NCBI GenBank assembly: GCA_018609825.1
Contig: JAHEOA010000060.1
Coordinates: forward strand, 1-11,540
Direction of reading: 5' to 3'
Length of the DNA stretch: 11,540 nt
Source of the DNA: Candidatus Bipolaricaulota bacterium
Lineage (GTDB): Bacteria; Bipolaricaulota; Bipolaricaulia; RBG-16-55-9
Made by a program: the position numbers and the translations under genes. The notes below the pieces were generated by a model. The model was not told the origin of the DNA. It ran no database searches and worked only from the letters and a program-made list of their open reading frames with translations. This document shows positions 6,331 through 11,540 of the stretch, piece by piece; the first letter of the stretch is position 1; each line of letters begins with the position of its first letter.

Positions 6331-6548
6331 TGGTCGAATGGGATCGTCGTTTTCGTCCGCGGTCTGCGTGAGCACGCAGCTCGACAGCGGGTATCACGAA
6401 CCCAGATGATCAGCGCCAGCCACAGGGGGATCAGTCGGGCAAAACGGAAAGGCGGTCGGTCGGCGAGACTAGCGGATCGAAGCCGGACAAAGACGATCAC
6501 GGATCATGGCGTCACCAGTCCTCGTGGCTCATGGTGTGAAACGGGGCT

Positions 6549-6577
6549 ATCATAGGCTATGCCCGGCGCGCCGTCAA
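6549..6577 (-). promoter_or_regulatory. strong sigma70-type promoter of the peptide-transporter operon
   Basis: On the minus strand TTGACG (6577-6572, 5 of 6) and TATGAT (6554-6549, 5 of 6) are separated by 17 nt, the best promoter match in the window. The start point would be near 6542, leaving a leader of about 227 nt. The inverted repeat CATAG-G-CTATG (6551-6561) and the direct repeat GGCTAT-cata-GGCTAT (6545-6560) overlap the -10 box and could be an operator. Confidence 0.65.
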
Positions 6578-6626
6578 ACGCGAGGGCGTTCGCTCGGCCC
6601 GGAAGGTCGCTCCCCATTTGACCGAG

Positions 6627-6635
6627 TGTTACAAT
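6627..6635 (+). promoter_or_regulatory. extended -10 promoter element directly before uvrB
   Basis: TG-T-TACAAT is an extended -10 element (5 of 6 to TATAAT). Its last base is 7 nt before the uvrB ATG at 6643, so the expected start point falls on or next to the ATG. There is no Shine-Dalgarno sequence in the 7 nt between, in agreement with a leaderless mRNA. The region 17 nt upstream is a poor -35 box, which is usual for extended -10 promoters. Confidence 0.5.
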
Positions 6636-6642
6636 CCTGGCG

Positions 6643-8661
6643 ATGGCGAACACGACCGACCCATCTGCCCCCTTCGAGTTGATCGCCGACTACGCGCCGC
6701 AGGGCGATCAGCCCCAGGCCATCGCCGAGCTGAGCGAGGGCATCGAACGCGGATGTCGACTGCAGACGCTGCTCGGCGGCACAGGCACGGGCAAGACCTA
6801 CACCATCGCCCAGACGATCCAGAACCTCCAGAAGCCGACGCTGGTCATCTCGCACAACAAGACATTGGCCGCGCAGCTTTGCAACGAGTTCCGCCAGTTC
6901 TTCCCCGACAACGCCGTGCAGTACTTCGTCAGCTACTACGACTACTATCAGCCCGAAGCCTACATTCCGCAGCAGGATCTCTACATTGAGAAGGACGCCT
7001 CGATCAACGACGAGATCGATCGCTTAAGACACGCGGCCACGAGCGCGCTATTGGAGCGCCGCGACGTCATCATCGTGGCCAGCGTGTCCTGCATCTACGG
7101 CCTGGGGGCGCCCGTCGACTACCAGTCGATGACGCTGACGCTCGAACAAGGGGACGTGCGCGATCGCGACGACGTCCTCCGCCGGTTGGTGGAGTTGCAA
7201 TACGAGCGCAACGATGTGGGATTCTATCGCGGCACGTTCCGGGTCCGCGGCGACACGATCGAGCTCATTCCCGCCTATCACGAGGACGCACTGCGCATCG
7301 AGTTCTTCGGCGACGAGATCGAGAACATCACCGAGCGCGACGCGGTCACGGGGAACAAGATCCGCGACCGTCAGCGCGTGACCGTCTATCCGGCCAGCCA
7401 CTTCATCGTCCCCGAAGAGCGCATGGAGAAGGCGCTCGTGAGCATCGAGCGCGAGCTGGACGAGCAACTCGACAAGCTCAACGCCGAAAACAAGCTGCTG
7501 GAGGCGCAGCGTCTGGAACAGCGCACGAGGTATGATCTGGAGATGATGCAGGAGCTGGGCTACTGCAGCGGCATCGAAAACTATTCGAGGCATCTGGCCG
7601 ACCGGGAGGCCGGATCGCGACCTTACACGCTGCTCGACTATTTCCCGGACGATTTCTTGATGGTGATCGACGAGTCGCACGTGACGCTGCCCCAGATCCG
7701 CGGCATGTACAACGGCGACCGGGCCCGAAAGGAGACGCTCATCAACTACGGCTTTCGGCTGCCGTCGGCGGCGGACAACCGACCGCTGACGTTTGAGGAG
7801 TTCGAGCCGCTGATCAACCAGGCCATCTGCATGTCCGCCACGCCTGGGCCTTATGAATACGAGCACAGCGACCAGATCGTGGAGCAGATCGTGCGGCCCA
7901 CGGGTCTCGTCGATCCGGAGATCGAGGTCCGGCCCGTGGAGGGCCAGATCGACGATCTGTTGGAGGAGATCCGCACGATCGTGGACCGCGGCGAGCGCGT
8001 GCTCGTCACGACGCTGACGAAGAAGATGGCCGAGGATTTGACGGACTATCTCGTCGACATCGACGTGAACGCCCGCTATCTGCACTCGGAGATTGAAGCC
8101 TTGGAACGGGTCGACCTCCTGCGCGACCTGCGCCTCGGAGAGTTCGACGTGCTCGTGGGCATCAACCTCCTCAGAGAGGGGCTCGATCTCCCGGAGGTCT
8201 CGCTCGTGGCGATCCTGGATGCCGACAAAGAGGGGTTTTTGCGCTCGGAGACCTCGCTCATTCAGACGATCGGCCGCGCGGCGCGCAACGTCCAGGGGCG
8301 CGTGATCCTCTACGCGGACCAGGTGACGGGATCCATGCAGCGGGCGATCGACGAGACCGAGCGCCGCCGGAGGATTCAACTGGCATTCAACGAGAAGCAC
8401 GGCATCACGCCCGCGACCATTCAGAAGTCCATCCAGGAGTTCATGCCCGAGCTGCGCCGCGACGAGCCGAAGCCGGCCCCACCCGCTGCCGAGCGCACCG
8501 ACTCGACGGACTCCCTGTCGCCCGACGAGCTGGCCGATCACATCAAGCAGCTGGAAGAGCAGATGTACACGGCCGCGAAGAATCTCGAATTTGAACGGGC
8601 CGCGCAGCTGCGCGACGAGATCCACGAGCTGCGCGGGTTGCTCACAGGCGTCACCGCCTGA
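6643..8661 (+). CDS. uvrB: UvrB, excinuclease ABC subunit B
   Basis: A 672-residue UvrB of full family length, the damage-verifying subunit of nucleotide excision repair that takes DNA from UvrA and recruits UvrC. Motifs in order: Walker [12 protein letters not shown] at 44-54 (catalytic K51), the DNA-clamping beta-hairpin [16 protein letters not shown] at 94-109, the DESH Walker B box at 343-346, MSATPGPYE (motif III), [29 protein letters not shown] from 507 onward (motif V region), QTIGRAARN from 541 (motif VI), and the C-terminal UVR coiled-coil motif from 634 ([24 protein letters not shown] pattern) that binds UvrC or UvrA. All key residues are present. It stands alone, divergent from the transporter operon and convergent with the glycosyltransferase gene. 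I saw no LexA-type box upstream. Confidence 0.98.
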   Translation: MANTTDPSAPFELIADYAPQGDQPQAIAELSEGIERGCRLQTLLGGTGTGKTYTIAQTIQNLQKPTLVISHNKTLAAQLCNEFRQFFPDNAVQYFVSYYDYYQPEAYIPQQDLYIEKDASINDEIDRLRHAATSALLERRDVIIVASVSCIYGLGAPVDYQSMTLTLEQGDVRDRDDVLRRLVELQYERNDVGFYRGTFRVRGDTIELIPAYHEDALRIEFFGDEIENITERDAVTGNKIRDRQRVTVYPASHFIVPEERMEKALVSIERELDEQLDKLNAENKLLEAQRLEQRTRYDLEMMQELGYCSGIENYSRHLADREAGSRPYTLLDYFPDDFLMVIDESHVTLPQIRGMYNGDRARKETLINYGFRLPSAADNRPLTFEEFEPLINQAICMSATPGPYEYEHSDQIVEQIVRPTGLVDPEIEVRPVEGQIDDLLEEIRTIVDRGERVLVTTLTKKMAEDLTDYLVDIDVNARYLHSEIEALERVDLLRDLRLGEFDVLVGINLLREGLDLPEVSLVAILDADKEGFLRSETSLIQTIGRAARNVQGRVILYADQVTGSMQRAIDETERRRRIQLAFNEKHGITPATIQKSIQEFMPELRRDEPKPAPPAAERTDSTDSLSPDELADHIKQLEEQMYTAAKNLEFERAAQLRDEIHELRGLLTGVTA

Positions 8662-8671
8662 CCGACCCGCT

Positions 8672-8687
8672 CGCGCCATGTGGCGCG
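8672..8687 (+). terminator. short palindrome after uvrB
   Basis: CGCGCC-ATGT-GGCGCG is a 6-bp stem with a 4-nt loop, 10 nt after the uvrB stop. It is followed by a C-run rather than a T-run, so it is a weak terminator candidate. It lies in the 152-bp convergent gap. Confidence 0.3.
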
Positions 8688-8782
8688 CGCCCCCCTGTGT
8701 TGCAGACGCGCCCGGTTGTGGCGCCCCTTCCCCCGACGTCGCAAGGCGTTGAGCTGCAGCATCCGGACCCGGGTACGTGCCT

Positions 8783-8811
8783 GGGGCGTGCTATGGGTTG
8801 TGGGCCTGGGG
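8783..8811 (+). other. G-run cluster, possible G-quadruplex at convergent gene ends
   Basis: Four G-runs, GGGG (8783-8786), GGG (8795-8797), GGG (8802-8804) and GGGG (8808-8811), are separated by 8, 4 and 3 nt, just beyond the usual limit of 7 for the first loop. It lies between the uvrB stop and the stop of the facing gene, so it would be in the uvrB 3' untranslated RNA. Confidence 0.3.
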
Positions 8812-8813
8812 CG

Positions 8814-9914
8814 CTATTCAGGGTCGTTGAGGACGGTGCCCAAGAAGAGCTCGACCGATCGGTCGACGGAGTGATCGGGACGGTAGCCGGGCCGCTCCAT
8901 GGCCCGCGGCAGGTCGCGGCTGAGATCGAGTTGCCGTTGATCGACGCTATGGAACAGGCCTCGCTCGTCGAGCAATTGGCCAAGATAGAGCTGTTCCGTC
9001 TGCCCGGGCGTGGGGATCAGCAGGGCCCGCTTGCCGAGCAACGCCAGCTCCGTGATCGTCGAGTAGCCGGAGCGACAGACGACGAGCTTGCTCCGATTGA
9101 GCATCTCCTCCTGGCGCCGGCGGTCGAGATAGCTGCAGACCTCGACCCCTGACGGGGCCGGCGGCGGGTCTTGGCCCGGCTGGCCGAGCGTGACGATGAC
9201 CCGACGGCCCTCGAGGACGTGCAGCTGCTGGAACACCTTCTCCTGGAGCATCGTCCGTTGGGGCTCCGGCCCGGAGATGGTGATGAACACGTCGACGTCT
9301 TGGGGCACGTCCCGCCGGCGGACGCTGGAAAGCAGCCCGATGTAGTGGCGCTTCTCGCGCGGGAAAAAGCGCAGGTTGTGATTCATCTCGCCCGTGAGGC
9401 CGCTCTCCACGTCGTCGGGAATGAAGACGCCGCGCACCGGCTTGAGCCAGCGCGCGACGAATCCCTCCATCGTCGCCTCCACGATGGGATCGCGCCACGG
9501 CGCGATGTAGCGCAGGCTGTTGGTGATGAAGTAGCTGGGCACCTCCGGGGTCACCAGGCCGAAGCGGTGATCGGAGACGATCAGATCGAACGTGCGTCGC
9601 TCGAGAAGCTCGCCCAGTTGGCGCTTTTCGGCCCGCCATGTGGCCAAGATCTGCGGAATGTTGGCGACGGTCTTGGCGTAGTAGCGCCAGGACGAGGAGG
9701 CGATCGAGGTGGGAATGTCCGGCCAGTCCAGAAACTCGACGGCGTCGCCCAGCTCGCGCTGAAGGAGCCGTAGCGCGTTGCCGTCGGAGACCACGGTGAC
9801 GGCGCACCCCTCAGCCAGCAGCGCCCGGATGAGGGCCAGGTCACGCGTGGCGTGGCCCAGGCCCCACGAGCTGGTGCCGAAGAGCACTCGCTTGCCGGTT
9901 TGTCGCTGTCGCAT
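8814..9914 (-). CDS. GT-B glycosyltransferase, MurG / MJ1255-like
   Basis: A 366-residue protein with the two-Rossmann GT-B layout of the UDP-glycosyltransferase/MurG superfamily, closest in look to the MJ1255 group of predicted glycosyltransferases. The N-terminal domain opens with RVLFGTSSWGLGHATR (about 9-24), the glycine loop seen in that group. The interdomain region has ISGPEPQR (213-220), and the C-terminal nucleotide-sugar site contains CRSGYSTITELALLGKRALLIPTPGQTEQ (280-308), equivalent to the GG-x-S/T...E block and following Pro-Gln-Q region. Donor and acceptor cannot be told. I prefer the ATG at 9914 because the family begins close to the Rossmann strand; a GTG at 9968, preceded by GGAAGGG at 11 nt, would add 18 residues without family resemblance. 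It is convergent with uvrB and downstream of the ABC-2 genes. Confidence 0.88.
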   Translation of the reverse strand: MRQRQTGKRVLFGTSSWGLGHATRDLALIRALLAEGCAVTVVSDGNALRLLQRELGDAVEFLDWPDIPTSIASSSWRYYAKTVANIPQILATWRAEKRQLGELLERRTFDLIVSDHRFGLVTPEVPSYFITNSLRYIAPWRDPIVEATMEGFVARWLKPVRGVFIPDDVESGLTGEMNHNLRFFPREKRHYIGLLSSVRRRDVPQDVDVFITISGPEPQRTMLQEKVFQQLHVLEGRRVIVTLGQPGQDPPPAPSGVEVCSYLDRRRQEEMLNRSKLVVCRSGYSTITELALLGKRALLIPTPGQTEQLYLGQLLDERGLFHSVDQRQLDLSRDLPRAMERPGYRPDHSVDRSVELFLGTVLNDPE

Positions 9915-10003
9915 AGGCCGCTGTCGCTCTCCCGGATGCCTCACCCTATCATTGAAAGGGACAGTCACGCCGAACGCAACCCTTCCGCCGCAGGGGCCAT
10001 GCT

Positions 10004-10012
10004 ATGTTATCA
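10004..10012 (-). promoter_or_regulatory. possible extended -10 promoter for the glycosyltransferase gene
   Basis: The minus strand reads TG-A-TAACAT at 10012-10004. The expected start point near 9997 would give a leader of about 29 nt to the GTG at 9968 or 83 nt to the ATG at 9914. No -35 box is evident at 16-18 nt. Confidence 0.3.
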
Positions 10013-10032
10013 CAATTCCGTTATGCGCGTCG

Positions 10033-10070
10033 CCGTCCCACGGGGCCATCCCACACGTCATCCGATGGCC
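10033..10070 (-). terminator. tandem hairpins after the ABC-2 permease gene
   Basis: On the minus strand GGCCATC (10070-10064) pairs with GATGGCC (10050-10044) over 13 nt, followed by CCGT (10043-10040) with ACGG (10036-10033) over 3 nt. They lie 24 nt after the permease stop. No T-run follows, so termination is uncertain. Confidence 0.25.
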
Positions 10071-10094
10071 GGCCCGCCTCGCTGTGCGTTGCCC

Positions 10095-11084
10095 TCAGGC
10101 CCGGATCTCCTGGCGCTGGAAGCGGGCGTAGCTGAACGCGAACAACAACAACATGGCGGCGATCATGGCCGTCAATTGGGGCCAGATCAGCACCAGGCTC
10201 TGGCCGACCGACAGCGTGGCCTCCATGTCCGCGCGCTGCAGCTGCTGGAACTGCTGCATGCTCGGCTGCACGATGCCGAGCGCCCGCACGTCCGGATTCA
10301 GCAACGCCAACACGGATTCGGAATAGAGCGTGTTCGGCGAGATCCGCGACAGCGACATGGACAGCTCCGCCTGGGCCACCTGGCCCTGGGTGGCCGCGCC
10401 GGCCACGAGGCCGACGAGCATGCCCCAGAAGACCGTAAAGAACAGCCACACCGCGATGGCCGCCAGCGCCGCCGTGGCCGGCTGGCGGAAGACGATGGAG
10501 AAGACCATGGACAGCGCCAGCCAGACGCCGCCGTAGGCGACGGCGGCCACGATGTAGAGCAGGCCGCGAGCGACCACGTCGCCCGTGGGCGGCACGCCGA
10601 GCCGGAAGACCGCCAGGCCCATCACGAGCAGCCAGATGGCCACGAGCACCAACGCCAGCGTGAACAGCCCGGCCAGGAACTTGCCGAAGAGCACGGCGTC
10701 GCGATAGATCGGTTGGGCCAGCACGCGCGAGAGCGTCCGCCCGTTGAACTCCCCGTTGACCGAATCGAACCCGAGGGCGATGGCAACCAAGGGGATGAGA
10801 AAGCCCATGAAGCCGATGAACGCGGGGATCCGCCCCGAGCTTTCCGTCAAGAGCTTCAGATAGAGCATCGGATCGCCGCTGTCGCCGGTGCTGATGTTGG
10901 AGATGACCATATAGACCGTTCCGACGGCCGTGATCAGGATCAACGCCTCCAGGATGCGCATGCGGGTGCTGGAGAGGTGATCGGCCAGCTCCTTGGCGAA
11001 GACCGCGCGCAGCCCCGTCCAGGGCGAGCCTTGGCGCCCGCTCAGGCGCGGCGATCTGGGCGCATTCGGCGTTGCCTCAGCCAT
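10095..11084 (-). CDS. ABC-2 type exporter permease (NosY-like)
   Basis: A 329-residue integral membrane protein of the ABC-2 family, resembling the NosY/COG1277 branch. After a short cytoplasmic tail with [17 protein letters not shown] (25-41, the common F-x-K-E-L start), hydrophobic spans lie at about 45-62, 89-106, 136-160, 171-198, 203-226 and 297-320, with an extracytoplasmic segment of about 65 residues (230-296) before the last span. The family motif [17 protein letters not shown] followed by GK is at 112-135. The ATG at 11084 has AAGGAGG 9 nt upstream and overlaps the ATPase stop by 8 bp (ATGGCTGA), so the two are coupled. Substrate is unknown: lipid, antibiotic, sodium or copper-enzyme maturation roles exist in this family. 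Confidence 0.9.
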   Translation of the reverse strand: MAEATPNAPRSPRLSGRQGSPWTGLRAVFAKELADHLSSTRMRILEALILITAVGTVYMVISNISTGDSGDPMLYLKLLTESSGRIPAFIGFMGFLIPLVAIALGFDSVNGEFNGRTLSRVLAQPIYRDAVLFGKFLAGLFTLALVLVAIWLLVMGLAVFRLGVPPTGDVVARGLLYIVAAVAYGGVWLALSMVFSIVFRQPATAALAAIAVWLFFTVFWGMLVGLVAGAATQGQVAQAELSMSLSRISPNTLYSESVLALLNPDVRALGIVQPSMQQFQQLQRADMEATLSVGQSLVLIWPQLTAMIAAMLLLFAFSYARFQRQEIRA

Positions 11085-11540
11085 GGGCGGATCCCTCCTT
11101 CCGGAAGTACTCGGCGTAGACCTCGTCGAGGCTCGGCTGGCTGATGCCGAGGCCGTGGAGTCGCCCCCCGGCCTCGACGGCCGCTTCGGCCACGTGGGCC
11201 CGCAGGTCGTGTTCGGACTCGAGGACATAGCGGCCGTCGTCCGGGTGCTCCAGGCCAAGGACGCCGTCGATCGATCGCAATGACTCGCTCAAGTCGGGGC
11301 CGTCGGCCTCCAGGTTGATCCGATACGCTCCGCCCAGGATGTCGCGGGCCAGATCGGGCACGGTTCCCTCTAGGACCATCTCGCCGCGGTGGAACAGCCC
11401 GACGCGATCGCAAGTGGCCTGGACCTGATAGAGCAGATGCGAGGAGAGCAGAATGGTGATTCCCTCGTCCTTGAGGCCGTGGATGGTCTCCAGAAAGTCG
11501 ATCGCGGCCTGGGGGTCGAGCCCGAGCGTCGGCTCGTCCA
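11077..11540 (-). CDS. ABC transporter ATP-binding protein (3' part only)
   Basis: The gene runs off the right edge; 153 codons plus stop are present, in the frame whose first full codon begins at 11538. The visible part opens inside Walker B / D-loop with DEPTLGLDP, followed by the H-loop LLSSHLL (switch histidine) and [11 protein letters not shown], the normal end of the nucleotide-binding domain. The last 80 residues or so form the C-terminal extension (DUF4162-like) common in CcmA/NosF-type ATPases of ABC-2 exporters, ending with [14 protein letters not shown]. Walker A and the signature motif lie outside the window. It powers the permease encoded immediately downstream, with which it overlaps by 8 bp. 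Confidence 0.93.
   Translation of the reverse strand, partial: DEPTLGLDPQAAIDFLETIHGLKDEGITILLSSHLLYQVQATCDRVGLFHRGEMVLEGTVPDLARDILGGAYRINLEADGPDLSESLRSIDGVLGLEHPDDGRYVLESEHDLRAHVAEAAVEAGGRLHGLGISQPSLDEVYAEYFRKEGSAHG

Larger units (their letters stand above)
6316..6642. other. divergent regulatory region between the transporter operon and uvrB
   Basis: This 327-bp stretch holds no credible gene. It contains the transporter promoter (6549-6577, minus), the uvrB extended -10 (6627-6635, plus) and a leader of about 227 nt for the transporter mRNA. Inside the leader is the palindrome CTGCGT-GAGC-ACGCAG (6364-6379), a 6-bp stem with a 4-nt loop, about 35 nt before the ribosome site. I saw no riboswitch-like conserved core. 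Confidence 0.5.

Noticed and set aside
6316..6375. 20-codon extension of the binding protein to an upstream ATG
   Set aside because: It would translate the perfect AAGGAGG at 6324-6330 and put charged residues ahead of the Tat signal peptide.
4810..6555. Long plus-strand open frame opposite the binding-protein gene
   Set aside because: Val/Leu/Asp/Arg-rich translation without motifs, typical of the antisense of a GC-rich gene; the minus-strand gene is secure.
6618..6623. TTGACC as -35 box of uvrB
   Set aside because: It is only 6 nt from the -10 box, far too close to work as a -35 element for it.
6550..6642. Search for a LexA/SOS box upstream of uvrB
   Set aside because: No CTGT-N8-ACAG or GAAC-N4-GTTC pattern was found; SOS control is not supported by the sequence.
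7048..8679. Long minus-strand open frame opposite uvrB
   Set aside because: Antisense shadow of a secure uvrB with no motif of its own.
9965..10000. 11-codon upstream frame (ATG at 10000) whose TGA overlaps the alternative GTG start at 9968
   Set aside because: The likely transcription start near 9997 would leave its ATG out of the mRNA, and it has no clear ribosome site; probably chance.
10006..10020. Resemblance of TGTTATCACAATTCC to a lac operator lacking five central bases
   Set aside because: The spacing that LacI needs is missing and no LacI-type gene is present; treated as coincidence.
9852..11144. Long plus-strand open frame opposite the ABC-2 permease
   Set aside because: His/Gln/Arg-rich, low-complexity antisense translation with no recognisable domain.
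11085..11258. 58-codon extension of the ABC-2 permease frame
   Set aside because: It overlaps the ATPase gene in another frame and has the Ser/Thr/Arg-rich composition of an out-of-frame read; AAGGAGG precedes the ATG at 11084.

Overview
The window is bacterial DNA of high G+C, densely coded, with short gaps between genes. It carries no rRNA, tRNA, insertion sequence, CRISPR array or phage gene that I could recognise. The clearly identifiable genes (uvrB, yidD, a Crp/Fnr regulator, a family-5 peptide ABC transporter, an ABC-2 transporter and a GT-B glycosyltransferase) are widespread and do not fix the phylum. The Tat-type signal on a solute-binding protein without a lipobox, and several start codons sitting 7-9 nt after a -10-like TANNNT box, would suit a diderm GC-rich lineage such as Deinococcota or one of the little-cultivated phyla. 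That placement is a guess.

Layout. 1-139: 3' end of a PQQ-type beta-propeller gene (+). 179-1566: two uncharacterised single-pass exported proteins (-), one with a gapless internal duplication of a two-cysteine module and one with four cysteines and a helical C-terminal half. 1567-1785: a divergent regulatory region, rich in inverted repeats, in front of a Crp/Fnr-family regulator (+, 1786-2502). 2632-2844: a stand-alone yidD (+). 2864-6315: a three-gene operon on the minus strand, transcribed as substrate-binding protein, then DppB-like permease, then DppC-like permease. A 13-bp hairpin lies between the first two genes and an 8-bp overlap joins the two permeases. The transporter ATPases are not in the window. 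6316-6642: divergent promoter region with a strong sigma70-type promoter for the transporter and an extended -10 immediately before uvrB. 6643-8661: uvrB (+). 8814-9914: a MurG/MJ1255-like glycosyltransferase (-), convergent with uvrB. 10095-11540: an ABC-2 exporter permease and the 3' part of its ATPase (-), again overlapping by 8 bp.

How the parts work together. The transporter genes form one unit for binding and importing a peptide or similar substrate, with the periplasmic protein probably made in excess over the permeases. The ABC-2 pair forms a separate exporter. uvrB is the damage-recognition helicase-like subunit of nucleotide excision repair. The regulator could act on neighbouring promoters or on itself, but nothing in the sequence proves this. 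The features most worth a second look are the structured leader of the Crp/Fnr gene, the duplicated cysteine module protein, and the repeated pattern of promoters that abut start codons. I found no convincing new multi-gene system.
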